The notes under the pieces were generated by a model. That model was not told where the DNA came from. It saw only the letters and a list, made by a program, of their open reading frames with translations, and did no database searches. Shown here piece after piece: positions 50,739 through 61,988 of a stretch of DNA of 64,000 bases. Within the stretch, counting starts at the first letter, position 1. The number at the start of each line of letters is the position of its first letter. This DNA comes from Bacillota bacterium (GTDB lineage: Bacteria; Bacillota; Clostridia; Oscillospirales; Acutalibacteraceae), in the NCBI GenBank assembly GCA_023410445.1, contig JAEYPT010000008.1, positions 62,001-126,000 on the forward strand, read 5' to 3'. A program made the position numbers and the translations under genes.

Positions 50739-51057
50739 TATGCTGAAAAAAGAATATGAAAGAATCATGGAGCGGAAAGCCGACCGTCAGGAAGGCTCCT
50801 ATACGTGCTATCTTTTCGAAAAGGGACTCGACAAAATTCTGAAAAAGTGCGGTGAGGAATGCAGTGAAGTGATTATCGCCGCAAAGAACGGAAAAAAAGA
50901 AGATACTGTCGCCGAAATCTCCGACCTGCTGTATCATCTGCTGGTCATGATGGCAAACGAGGGAATCACGCCGGAAAATTTGGAGGCAGAGTTTGACCGC
51001 CGCAGTCAAAAAGCTGGGAATCTAAAACAGTTCCACCAAGTGGACAAAAACACATAA
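50731..51057 (+). CDS. hisE: Phosphoribosyl-ATP pyrophosphohydrolase
   Basis: Second step of histidine synthesis, removing pyrophosphate from phosphoribosyl-ATP. The 108-residue helical MazG-like protein shows SYTCYLFEKGLDKILKK, EECSEVIIAAKN and EISDLLYHLLVMM, with metal-binding acidic residues. It is separate from HisI, whereas many bacteria fuse HisI with HisE. The ATG overlaps the end of the HisA-HisI gene by 8 bases and TTTGGAGG precedes it. Last gene of the operon. Confidence 0.96.
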   Translation: MSDMLKKEYERIMERKADRQEGSYTCYLFEKGLDKILKKCGEECSEVIIAAKNGKKEDTVAEISDLLYHLLVMMANEGITPENLEAEFDRRSQKAGNLKQFHQVDKNT

Positions 51058-51060
51058 AAC

Positions 51061-51086
51061 ACGGCCGGCGCAAAAGCGCCGGCCGT
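51061..51086. terminator. Bidirectional terminator between hisE and the rluD-like gene
   Basis: A perfect 11-bp stem ACGGCCGGCGC (51061-51071)/GCGCCGGCCGT (51076-51086) with an AAAA loop. On the minus strand it is followed by GTTTTATGTGTTTTT; on the plus strand the T-run is weak (TTCTACATTT). It serves both convergent units. Confidence 0.85.
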
Positions 51087-51098
51087 TCTACATTTCCA

Positions 51099-52058
51099 TT
51101 ACCGAAACCGATTGTACTCTTCCAAAAACCAGATTTCCTTTGCTTCAAACTCCCGGTTGTTCAGATAGTTCAGCAGCCCGGCATCCGTGTCAAAAGCAAA
51201 CTTCATTTTGTAGGAGTAAAGTGCCTGATAGGGAAAGCCTGATTTTTTATTCTGTCTGTTCGTTCCGTACTTTCCGTCTCCCGCGAGCGGGTGGCCGATG
51301 GAAGCCAAATGAGCGCGGATTTGATGAGTGCGTCCGGTCAGAAGTTCCACTTCCAGCAACGAAAATTCGGCTCGCTCACTCAGCACACGGTAGCGCGTCC
51401 GAATCGACCGAGCATCAGGCCCCTGTTTGGAAGATATATAAACCCGGTTCTGCGCTTCGTTTTTAGTAAGATACCCCTCCAGAGTCGCTTCCTTTGGCTC
51501 CGGCGTTCCGCAGACCACACAGAGATAGAACTTTTCGATCTCACGCGTCTTCATTTTTTCGTTCATAATGCGGAGCGTTTCCGCATTTTTCGCCGCCATC
51601 ACCAAACCGCCGGTATTTCGATCGATCCGGTTAATTAACGCAGGTGTAAAGGAGTTTTCCTTGTCAGGCTGATATTCTCCCTTTTTGTAAAGATAATGCT
51701 GAACGCGGGCAATGAGTGAGTCAAAGTGATAGGTTTCATCCGGATGCACGATCAGGCCGGGTTTTTTATCCAAAATCAGAAGATTTTCGTCCTCATATAC
51801 AGGGCTTATTTTATTCGGAGCTTTCAAAAAATCGTAATGCTCCGGTTCCGTCTGGAAAAATTCATCTTTGAGATACATGGAAAGGACGTCGCCCTCCGTA
51901 AGGTGCGTGGAAATCTGACAGCGTTTTCCGTTCAGTTTGATGTCCTTTTTCCGGATGCTTTTATACATCATGGATTGGGGCAGATTGGGGTAGGACTTGG
52001 TCAGGAATTTGTCCAGTCTCTGGCCGGCGTCGTTTATACCAATAATGACCGTTTTAAT
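51099..52058 (-). CDS. RluA-family pseudouridine synthase with probable AUU start
   Basis: Isomerises uridine to pseudouridine in large-subunit rRNA or tRNA. The catalytic motif is RIDRNTGGLVM (the key Asp in the RxD block), followed by LLTGRTHQIRAHLA and GHPLAGDGKYG. The first ATG in frame (51971) cuts off the N-terminal half of the S4 RNA-binding domain. The open frame continues upstream to a stop at 52086-52088 and encodes the missing AGQRLDKFLTKSYPNLPQS, but without ATG, GTG or TTG. ATT at 52058 lies nine bases after GGAAGGAG, giving 319 residues and a complete S4 domain. I therefore place the start there. Confidence 0.88.
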   Translation of the reverse strand: MKTVIIGINDAGQRLDKFLTKSYPNLPQSMMYKSIRKKDIKLNGKRCQISTHLTEGDVLSMYLKDEFFQTEPEHYDFLKAPNKISPVYEDENLLILDKKPGLIVHPDETYHFDSLIARVQHYLYKKGEYQPDKENSFTPALINRIDRNTGGLVMAAKNAETLRIMNEKMKTREIEKFYLCVVCGTPEPKEATLEGYLTKNEAQNRVYISSKQGPDARSIRTRYRVLSERAEFSLLEVELLTGRTHQIRAHLASIGHPLAGDGKYGTNRQNKKSGFPYQALYSYKMKFAFDTDAGLLNYLNNREFEAKEIWFLEEYNRFR

Positions 52059-52097
52059 CGTAATCCGCTCCTTCCCGAATGTTTTTCAATCCGTCCG

Positions 52098-52103
52098 ATT
52101 ATA
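52098..52103 (-). promoter_or_regulatory. Extended -10 promoter of the rluD-like gene
   Basis: On the minus strand TGCTATAAT (extended -10; TATAAT at 52103-52098), about 20 bases before the ribosome-binding site and 40 bases before the proposed AUU start. The -35 region is weak. Confidence 0.55.
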
Positions 52104-52137
52104 GCACAAGTTCCAAGGGAAGAAAAGGCAAAAAGGC

Positions 52138-52166
52138 TTTTCAAAAAAATTTTTTTAGTATATAAT
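52138..52166 (+). promoter_or_regulatory. Promoter of radC-uvrB-uvrA
   Basis: TTTTCA (52138-52143), 17 bases, perfect TATAAT (52161-52166), in a divergent arrangement with the rluD-like promoter. No LexA-type operator was recognised by eye. Confidence 0.65.
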
Positions 52167-52279
52167 ATTTATTACTGCAAAAAAAGAGCGGATTGTGGAG
52201 CGGAGAATTAGCCGCCGCTGTCCGTGGAACTGGGCGGAAACGAAAGCGTATCCGCCGTAAAGGAGCGGCTGACTTATTT

Positions 52280-53014
52280 ATGAAAGCGGAAACGGACAGA
52301 CAGCAGCCGCCGGAGAAATCGATTCACATCGGGCACCGGGAACGCATTAAAACCTTGTTCCTGAAAAAAGGTCTGGATTCCTTTGAACCTCACGCGGTAT
52401 TGGAGCTTCTTCTCTTTTTTGCCGTTCCGCAGAGGGATACCAACGAGATTGCGCATCGGCTGCTGGAAAAATTCGGGTCCCTTTCCGGCGTGTTCGACGC
52501 TCCGTTTGAAGAAATCATCCGTGTGCCGGGAGCCGGGCGATCGGTCGCCACGCTGATTAAACTGATTCCGCAGCTGTGTCGCCGGTACCAGGAGGACCTT
52601 GACCGGGATAAAAAAGTCGTTTACAGCTACGACGAAGCAGGCAAGATTCTCATCAACAAATTTGTCGCGCGGCAGAACGAGGTGGTCGTTCTGATGCTGC
52701 TGGACAGCAAATCACGCATCGTCTACTGCGATATTGTTGGGGAAGGGAATACCACCGCCGCAAACATATTCATCCGTAAGATCGTCCGTTTTGCCGTGCA
52801 GTACAATGCCGACTACGCGATTCTTGCGCATAACCATCCCAGCGGAAACTGCCTGCCTTCCCGGCAGGACCTTGAAACGACGCGCTGGGTCCACGATGCG
52901 CTGGATACCGTTGAGGTAAAGCTGATCGATCATATTATCGTAAGCGGAAACGACTATCTGTCCATTGCCAAAAGTGAGATTATGTCGGAACTGTTTCATC
53001 GCGAACTGGAGTAA
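52280..53014 (+). CDS. radC: RadC family JAB-domain protein
   Basis: 244 residues: an N-terminal helix-hairpin-helix-like part (LELLLFFAVPQRDTNEIAHRLLEKFGS region) and a C-terminal JAMM/MPN+ metal site with AHNHPSGNCLPSRQDLE. Despite its name a direct repair role is doubtful; family members are DNA-associated proteins of uncertain activity. ATG at 52280 gives the normal start; the nearest GGAG is 14 bases upstream, rather far, so translation may be modest. Upstream in-frame TTG at 52193 adds a basic stretch with no homology and is rejected. uvrB begins 3 bases after the stop. Confidence 0.9.
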   Translation: MKAETDRQQPPEKSIHIGHRERIKTLFLKKGLDSFEPHAVLELLLFFAVPQRDTNEIAHRLLEKFGSLSGVFDAPFEEIIRVPGAGRSVATLIKLIPQLCRRYQEDLDRDKKVVYSYDEAGKILINKFVARQNEVVVLMLLDSKSRIVYCDIVGEGNTTAANIFIRKIVRFAVQYNADYAILAHNHPSGNCLPSRQDLETTRWVHDALDTVEVKLIDHIIVSGNDYLSIAKSEIMSELFHRELE

Positions 53015-53017
53015 AGC

Positions 53018-54982
53018 ATGGATTTTAAATTAGTTTCTAAATACCGTCCAACCGGAGACCAGCCGAAGGCGATTCGGGAGCTTGTAAGCGGATTAAATCA
53101 AGGGGACCGCGAACAGACCCTTTTGGGTGTCACCGGTTCGGGAAAGACCTTCACCATGGCGAACGTAATTGCCGAAGTGAACCGTCCCACACTGGTTCTG
53201 GCGCACAACAAAACTCTTGCGGCGCAGCTTTGCTCCGAATTCCGTGAATTTTTTCCGGAAAACTCCGTGGAATACTTCGTCAGCTATTACGATTATTATC
53301 AGCCGGAGGCCTACGTCCCTCAGACGGATACCTACATTGAGAAGGACTCGGCCATCAACGATGAAATCGATAAGCTGAGGCATTCCGCTACTTCCGCACT
53401 CTCCGAGCGGCGGGATGTTATTATTGTTGCAAGCGTAAGCTGTATTTACACCCTCGGCGACCCGATCGATTACCGCACCATGGTGATCTCCCTGCGTCCG
53501 GGCATGCAGAAAAGCCGGGATGAACTCCTGCGGAAGCTGGTCGAGATCCAATACGAACGCAACGATGTGAATTTTATCCGCAACAAGTTCCGGGTACGGG
53601 GAGACGTTGTGGAGATTTTTCCCGTTCAATCCTCGGACACCGCCGTTCGGGTGGAGTTTTTCGGGGATGAAATTGACCGGATTCGGGAAATCAATCCCCT
53701 GACCGGAGAGGTTAAAAGCGATCTAAAGCACATCGCTATTTACCCTGCCTCCCATTACATCGTACCGAGGGAGAAAATGCAGCGCGCTATCGGTGAAATC
53801 AACCACGAAATGGAAGAACGGGTCAAGCTCTTCAAGGAAAACGAAAAGCTGCTGGAAGCTCAGCGAATCGAAGAGCGCACCCGCTACGACATGGAGATGC
53901 TCGGGGAAATCGGCTTCTGCAAGGGGATTGAAAACTATTCCCGTGTTCTTTCCGGACGGGCTCCGGGCAGCTCCCCGTTTACGCTGATCGATTATTTTCC
54001 GAAGGATTTTCTGCTGTTTGTCGATGAATCCCACGTCACGCTTCCACAGGTGCGTTCGATGTATGCGGGCGACCGTGCCCGCAAGCAAACTCTGGTTGAT
54101 TATGGGTTTCGGCTTCCTTCCGCGTTTGATAATCGGCCGCTAAACTTCGACGAGTTTTACAGCCACATTAATCAGGCGATTTTTGTCAGTGCGACACCCG
54201 GCGACCTGGAAAAGGAAAAGTCCGCACAGATTGTGGAGCAGGTTATTCGCCCTACCGGTCTTGTAGACCCGGAAATCATTGTAAAGCCCACGGAAGGGCA
54301 GATCGACGACCTGATTTCGGAAATCAATCTGCGCACCGCCCGAAAAGAGCGCATACTGGTAACCACCCTGACCAAAAAGATGGCCGAGGATCTGACCTCT
54401 TATCTGGACGGTATGGGGATTCTCGTCCGGTATATGCACCACGATATCGACACAATCGAGCGCATGGAAATTCTCCGTGACCTTCGCCTCGGGGAATTTG
54501 ACGTTCTGGTCGGAATCAACCTTCTCCGTGAGGGTCTGGACATTCCGGAGGTTTCGCTCGTCGCCATTCTGGACGCCGACAAAGAGGGCTTCCTGCGCAG
54601 CGCACGCTCGCTGATCCAGACGATCGGCCGTGCGGCTCGAAACGCGAACGGACAGGTCATCATGTACGGGGATACGGTCACACCCTCGATGGAATCCGCG
54701 ATTCGGGAAACGGAACGTCGGCGAACCATTCAAATGGCCTATAACAAGGAACACGGTATTACACCGAAGACAATCGTAAAAGACGTTTCCAATATTATTG
54801 AAATAACAACGCATAAGGAAGCGGAATCGGGCGGCACAAAACGCAAGCGGCTAACCGCTTCTGAACGCAAACAGATGATTGATCAGCTGACCAAGGAAAT
54901 GAAGGCAGCAGCCAAGCTGTTGGAGTTCGAGCACGCCGCCTATCTGCGCGACCGCATCCGCCAGTTGGGCGGAGAAAAGTAA
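53018..54982 (+). CDS. uvrB: Excinuclease ABC subunit B
   Basis: Damage-verifying helicase-like subunit of nucleotide excision repair. The 654-residue protein has Walker A GVTGSGKT at 37-44, the damage-clamping beta-hairpin SYYDYYQPEAYVP near 89-101, the DESH-type VDESHVT box, TIGRAARN in motif VI and the C-terminal UVR domain that contacts UvrC. Full length. It lies between radC and uvrA with short gaps; uvrC is elsewhere. Confidence 0.97.
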   Translation: MDFKLVSKYRPTGDQPKAIRELVSGLNQGDREQTLLGVTGSGKTFTMANVIAEVNRPTLVLAHNKTLAAQLCSEFREFFPENSVEYFVSYYDYYQPEAYVPQTDTYIEKDSAINDEIDKLRHSATSALSERRDVIIVASVSCIYTLGDPIDYRTMVISLRPGMQKSRDELLRKLVEIQYERNDVNFIRNKFRVRGDVVEIFPVQSSDTAVRVEFFGDEIDRIREINPLTGEVKSDLKHIAIYPASHYIVPREKMQRAIGEINHEMEERVKLFKENEKLLEAQRIEERTRYDMEMLGEIGFCKGIENYSRVLSGRAPGSSPFTLIDYFPKDFLLFVDESHVTLPQVRSMYAGDRARKQTLVDYGFRLPSAFDNRPLNFDEFYSHINQAIFVSATPGDLEKEKSAQIVEQVIRPTGLVDPEIIVKPTEGQIDDLISEINLRTARKERILVTTLTKKMAEDLTSYLDGMGILVRYMHHDIDTIERMEILRDLRLGEFDVLVGINLLREGLDIPEVSLVAILDADKEGFLRSARSLIQTIGRAARNANGQVIMYGDTVTPSMESAIRETERRRTIQMAYNKEHGITPKTIVKDVSNIIEITTHKEAESGGTKRKRLTASERKQMIDQLTKEMKAAAKLLEFEHAAYLRDRIRQLGGEK

Positions 54983-55004
54983 CCGGGTATTAACGGAGGA
55001 AACT

Positions 55005-57827
<2,823 letters not shown>

Positions 57828-57869
57828 TAACGAGGACTGACACAAAAAGTCTCATTACTAAGCATAAAA

Positions 57870-57910
57870 AACGCCTTGACTGGCTCATTCGAGTCATCAG
57901 GGCGTTATTA
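57870..57910. terminator. Bidirectional terminator between uvrA and the mutarotase-like gene
   Basis: AACGCC (57870-57875) pairs with GGCGTT (57901-57906) and TGACT with AGTCA inside, separated by an internal loop. T-runs occur on both sides (TTATTATTA on plus, TTTTTTA on minus). Confidence 0.8.
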
Positions 57911-57932
57911 TTATATATTGGAGATTCGTGTT

Positions 57933-58853
57933 CTATTTTAGGCGATTGATAAAACCTGCAATTCCTTCTTCATCAACCGGATTGACGCTGTTTCTGGTCC
58001 GGGAAAGAGAGAGATTTTCCACATGTTTGATTCCTTCTCCGGGTTCCACGCGGAAAATCGGACTCAGGGAAGTTATCTCAGCATAATTTTTTTGAAAGCC
58101 AACCTCCAACGAGCAGCCGAAGTCCGGGTAAGAAGCCTGCGGGTTATGCACGTACCGTTTCATAACCGTATACTTGGGGCCAACGTAGGCAGCCCAACCG
58201 AAAACGTCGTTGATCCCGACCCGCAGCGGACGCTCCTCCTGCATGTCATGGGCAAACGTAAAGAAACGGTTTCCCAGAAAGATTCTGCGATCGTGGATGT
58301 CGGTTTTCGGCCAAAGCGCCAAAGTGCGGATCGGCTGATCCTGCTCATCCTGGTCGCTGTTCTGGGGAAGCAGCACCGTTCCGCCACCCCCGAACTGAGT
58401 GGAAGACCGAAGGCCGAACGTCTGGACCTCTTTGGAACAGTTTTTCGCCGTATGCACGATCATTACATCGGAGGCGTCTTCTCCCATTACGATTTCAAAG
58501 CAGGTCTGGATTTCCGTGTTTTTCTGTTTGGGCGGAAGGAAACTGACTCCGTCGGGAAGCAGAGTGTAAACCACAGGTGAATTGTCCGGATAAAACAGCG
58601 GCCCAGTACGCGGCTGGCCGATCGTAAGCCGATGTCCTCCGTAAAAATAAAAGTTGGAATTTTTGCCGGAAGCCGGATCATCAGCCCGGAAATATTCTCG
58701 CTCCAAATCGTCAAATAGGACGTTTTCACCGTCAGTAAACCCAAACGACACAATCCGGGGCCCAAGTGCAATCGTGACGATCACGCTGATGATCCCGTTA
58801 GTCAGCTGAACACAGTTTCCATAGTTTTCGAATTCTATTTCTTTTATTTCCAC
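57933..58853 (-). CDS. Galactose mutarotase-fold protein, function unknown
   Basis: About 306 residues of the beta-sandwich (aldose-epimerase-like) fold. Typical blocks are IVTIALGPRIVSFGF, NVLFDD, GGHRLTIGQPR (an Arg/His-bearing patch as in mutarotases), and FGCSLEVGFQKN near the end. No signal peptide is seen. The first ATG (58862) is only one base after GGAAGGA, while the GTG three codons later (58853) is about 10 bases away and gives the start VEIKEIEFENYGNC; I use the GTG. The substrate is unknown and no sugar operon surrounds it. It follows tmcAL on the same strand by about 20 bases. Confidence 0.78.
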   Translation of the reverse strand: MEIKEIEFENYGNCVQLTNGIISVIVTIALGPRIVSFGFTDGENVLFDDLEREYFRADDPASGKNSNFYFYGGHRLTIGQPRTGPLFYPDNSPVVYTLLPDGVSFLPPKQKNTEIQTCFEIVMGEDASDVMIVHTAKNCSKEVQTFGLRSSTQFGGGGTVLLPQNSDQDEQDQPIRTLALWPKTDIHDRRIFLGNRFFTFAHDMQEERPLRVGINDVFGWAAYVGPKYTVMKRYVHNPQASYPDFGCSLEVGFQKNYAEITSLSPIFRVEPGEGIKHVENLSLSRTRNSVNPVDEEGIAGFINRLK

Positions 58854-58881
58854 AGCAGCCACATTCCTTCCAAACAGAACA

Positions 58882-60072
58882 TTAAAGTACTACGACTCCT
58901 GAGGTCCGGTCCGATCCGCAGGGCAGAGCCTTGGGCATACAGAGAGCGTAAAGATCAGAGGACTGATTTTCCAAATCGCCGATTGTTTTTGCGGTGCCTT
59001 TCAGCACGGAAAAATCAGCGGAGCGCGTTAGAATCGGCAAATCGGTTTTCCCGGCCGCTTGTTTCAAAAGCTGAGCTCCGTTTTCGCCGTTAATTCCAAG
59101 AACACGGAGGTAGGGCGGAAGACCGGCTCCATGACAGGCTTTCAGACCTAAAAAGGCGGCAAGCACGATTCTTCGGATACGCGCTAGTGGATACCGTTTC
59201 GTTTTCGCAAGGATATACAGTTCCGAAAGGGTAGTAGCCTTTTGAAGTGCCGAGAAAATCCGGTTTTCCAGCCCTTCGCTCAGATCCGGCAATTCCGAAT
59301 ACTCCGCCCTTGTCAGGCAGCGCAGCTTTGCCAGAACAGCCCGTTCCTCATAGCGAAGGTCTGCAGGTGCCCGGCCTTCCGCCGCTTCATGGCTTAGAAT
59401 TTCCCATGCTGATTTCGGTATCAGCCCGGAACAGTCCCGTCCCTCCATTAGCAGAGAACGGATCTGCCGCGCGGAAGCAGTGTTGCTTTCCGGACATTCC
59501 GAATCGTGTGCGGCCCCTTCGCGCCGGATCGTCCATGGCACCAGTTCAGTATGAAGCTTTTCGGATGACTTTAGATACTCAATCCCGAGAATATTATTCG
59601 GTTCGCGCAGAATTTCCGCAGTTTCCGCTCCAAAAAGGAATTCCACTGCGGCCTGCCTTGCGGAAGCGAACGTTTTTCCGGAAGCTAGCTCTTTTCGGAT
59701 CGCTTCACCGAGCAGCGGAGAGCTGAGCGCTTCCGCTGCGGAACGAAGCTGATCGATATTACCGGATTCACTGCCGAAGCCGATGACATCCGCCCCGAGT
59801 TCGTTTAATAGAGATACGCCGCCTGTTGCAAACTTTTCAGCTCCCGCAACAGCCCAGGGCAGGGGAAGCTCAATTACCAAGTCGGCTCCGAATAGCATCG
59901 CCTGTTTTGCCCGGGCCCACTTGGAAAGGATCGCCGCATCGCCCCGCTGAACAAAGTTCCCGCTCATGACAACCGCGATATGAGTTGCGCCAAGCTGCCT
60001 GAGCCGACGGATCAGCAAAGCGTGTCCGAAATGGAAGGGATTGTATTCCGCAATGATCCCGGCTGTTAACAT
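58882..60072 (-). CDS. tmcAL: tRNA(Met) cytidine acetate ligase TmcAL
   Basis: Makes N4-acetylcytidine at the wobble position of elongator tRNA-Met from acetate and ATP. The 396-residue protein begins with the nucleotidyltransferase motif AEYNPFHFGH (HxGH at 14-17), then VMSGNFVQRGD and DLVIELPLPWA, all typical of the YlbM family. Length is normal. GGAG lies about 11 bases before the ATG. Use of free acetate as substrate makes its divergent neighbour ackA, which produces or consumes acetate, of possible interest, though this is an inference from position. Confidence 0.94.
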   Translation of the reverse strand: MLTAGIIAEYNPFHFGHALLIRRLRQLGATHIAVVMSGNFVQRGDAAILSKWARAKQAMLFGADLVIELPLPWAVAGAEKFATGGVSLLNELGADVIGFGSESGNIDQLRSAAEALSSPLLGEAIRKELASGKTFASARQAAVEFLFGAETAEILREPNNILGIEYLKSSEKLHTELVPWTIRREGAAHDSECPESNTASARQIRSLLMEGRDCSGLIPKSAWEILSHEAAEGRAPADLRYEERAVLAKLRCLTRAEYSELPDLSEGLENRIFSALQKATTLSELYILAKTKRYPLARIRRIVLAAFLGLKACHGAGLPPYLRVLGINGENGAQLLKQAAGKTDLPILTRSADFSVLKGTAKTIGDLENQSSDLYALCMPKALPCGSDRTSGVVVL

Positions 60073-60117
60073 TTTATATGAAACTCCTTGAAATTATACC
60101 ATCCTTGTACTATTATT

Positions 60118-60146
60118 ATATTACACGATTCCATATGTCGTTTCAA
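60118..60146 (-). promoter_or_regulatory. Promoter candidate for tmcAL
   Basis: On the minus strand TTGAAA (60146-60141), 17 bases, TAATAT (60123-60118) with TG just upstream of the -10. It lies in the 120-base divergent interval between tmcAL and ackA. No convincing plus-strand promoter for ackA was identified in the same interval. Confidence 0.5.
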
Positions 60147-60192
60147 TAGCGGCATAGTTGGAAAAATGTAATTTTAGGAGGAAATTATTTAG

Positions 60193-61443
60193 ATGAAAGT
60201 TTTGGTAATAAACGCAGGAAGTTCTTCACTGAAATATCAATTGTTTGATATGGAATCGGAAAAAATGCTCGCAAAGGGCAATTGCGATAGAATTGGTGTT
60301 GATGGAGCTTTTCAGCATAAGACATGGGACGGACGCGAAAAAAAGGTAAACACCGAGATCAAGACTCACGTAGACGCATTCAAATTGGTTACAGCCGCAC
60401 TGGTCGATAAGGAGATCGGCGTAATTTCGGAACTTTCCGAGGTTAGGGCAGTCGGTCACCGCATCGTGCAGGGCGGTTCACTTTTTGATAAATCGGTTTT
60501 GGTAAACGACGAGGTAATTCGCCAGATCAAAAGCCTGATTCCGCTGGCACCCCTGCATAACGGCCCGGAGGTCGACGCTATTCTTGCCTGCCGCGAGGTT
60601 TTTGGGGCCGACAAGCCGCAGTGCGTCGTCTTTGATACCTCTTTCCACGCAACCATGCCGGAGAAGGCTTATCTGTACGCGGTTCCTTACGAATATTATG
60701 ACAAATACAAGGTTCGCCGCTACGGCTTCCACGGCACCTCTCACCGCTATGTGAGCCATCATTGCGCAGCACTGATGCATCAGCCGCTGGAAGACATCAA
60801 AATGATCACCTGCCATATCGGCAACGGTTCCTCCATTACTGCAATTCAGAACGGCAAAGTGGTCGACACCAGCATGGGCCTTACCCCGCTGGACGGCTTT
60901 ATGATGGGTACCCGCTCCGGTTCTCTGGATCCTTCCGTTGTAACCTTCATTATGGAGCAGGAAGGTTTGACCCCGAAGCAGATGAATGAGATTCTCAACA
61001 AGAAATCCGGCACATTCGGCATCTGCGGAATGAGCGATGACCGCGACGTGACAAAGGCTGAAATTGAAGGCGATCCCAAGGCAATTCTTGCACATGAGAT
61101 GCTGAACTATCAGATTGCAAAATATATCGGCGCCTATACCGCTGCTATGAACGGCGTTGACTGCATCGCCTTTACGGCGGGACTTGGCGAAAACCAGCCG
61201 CATATCCGCTATGGAGTGTGCAAATATCTGAAATACCTTGGCATTAAGGTTGACCCAATTCTCAACGATGATTACATTCACGGCAAGGAAGGCAAGATTT
61301 CCACATTTGACTCCGTGATCCCCGTTTATGTTATCAGCACCAATGAAGAGCTGGTGATCGCGCGGGATACCAAACAGATTGTGGACAAACTGGCCTACGC
61401 ATCCATGCCGGACCAGACAACCGTTGACTTGGAAGATGTCTGA
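60193..61443 (+). CDS. ackA: Acetate kinase
   Basis: Interconverts acetyl phosphate plus ADP and acetate plus ATP; the ATP-yielding end of fermentation. The 416-residue protein shows VINAGSSSLKYQLF at the start, GHRIVQGG, the conserved VFDTSFHATMP, HGTSHRYVS, HIGNGSS and GTRSGSLDP. It is slightly longer than the usual 400 because of a C-terminal tail. GGAGG lies 11 bases before the ATG. The partner phosphotransacetylase gene pta is not adjacent, so acetyl phosphate must come from a gene elsewhere. A strong terminator follows. Confidence 0.97.
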   Translation: MKVLVINAGSSSLKYQLFDMESEKMLAKGNCDRIGVDGAFQHKTWDGREKKVNTEIKTHVDAFKLVTAALVDKEIGVISELSEVRAVGHRIVQGGSLFDKSVLVNDEVIRQIKSLIPLAPLHNGPEVDAILACREVFGADKPQCVVFDTSFHATMPEKAYLYAVPYEYYDKYKVRRYGFHGTSHRYVSHHCAALMHQPLEDIKMITCHIGNGSSITAIQNGKVVDTSMGLTPLDGFMMGTRSGSLDPSVVTFIMEQEGLTPKQMNEILNKKSGTFGICGMSDDRDVTKAEIEGDPKAILAHEMLNYQIAKYIGAYTAAMNGVDCIAFTAGLGENQPHIRYGVCKYLKYLGIKVDPILNDDYIHGKEGKISTFDSVIPVYVISTNEELVIARDTKQIVDKLAYASMPDQTTVDLEDV

Positions 61444-61460
61444 TAACAGATAAAAAATAT

Positions 61461-61495
61461 CCCCGCCGGGTGATTATCACCGGCGGGGTTTTTCT
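61461..61495 (+). terminator. Terminator of ackA
   Basis: CCCCGCCGG (61461-61469) pairs perfectly with CCGGCGGGG (61480-61488), loop of 10, then TTTTTCTT. The convergent ACT-protein gene ends 14 bases further on. Confidence 0.92.
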
Positions 61496-61508
61496 TATCC
61501 AGAGGACT

Positions 61509-61976
61509 TCAATGATCCGGGAGAAGCTTATTGCTCAGCGCGCGCAGCGTTTCAGGAAAATCCGCCGCCGTAACCAGAAGAGAGATATCAACTTCCGAAG
61601 TAGTAATCAGCCGGATATCCGTTTGCACGCCGGCAGCAACTGCAAAGACCTCCGCCGCTACGCCGGGAGAATTCTGCATTCCGGTGTCATAAACGGAAAT
61701 TTTGCAGTTTCCACTGCTGACAATCGCTTTGACATTCGCTTTCTCATGCAATTCCGAAGTAAAACTCAGAACTTTGTCAAGGTCGTTGTCGGCAATCGTA
61801 AAGGAAACCGCTGTGTATGCACCGTGAGCCGGTGCCAGTGAAATCATATCGACATCTACGTCTAGCTCTCCGATTTTCCGGAAAACATCCGCGACAAACT
61901 GCAGCTCCGAAGGGCAGTTCTGCAAGGTCACAAGCGTGATATCCATTGTTGTCGTAATTTTTGTAGAATATAGCAT
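61509..61976 (-). CDS. Stand-alone tandem ACT-domain protein
   Basis: 155 residues forming two ACT domains (about 10-80 and 85-155), with the pattern seen at the regulatory C-terminus of aspartate kinases: MDITLVTLQNCPSE, VDVDMISLAP and VAAEVFAVAAGVQTDIRLITTSEVDIS (key element LITTSEVDIS). No kinase domain is attached. GGAGG ends 8 bases before the ATG. As last gene of asd-dapA-dapB it could be a separate regulatory subunit for aspartate kinase or a lysine/threonine sensor; this is inference. The in-frame ATG at residue 11 would be a shorter alternative start. Confidence 0.82.
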   Translation of the reverse strand: MLYSTKITTTMDITLVTLQNCPSELQFVADVFRKIGELDVDVDMISLAPAHGAYTAVSFTIADNDLDKVLSFTSELHEKANVKAIVSSGNCKISVYDTGMQNSPGVAAEVFAVAAGVQTDIRLITTSEVDISLLVTAADFPETLRALSNKLLPDH

Positions 61977-61988
61977 TTTCCATGCCTC

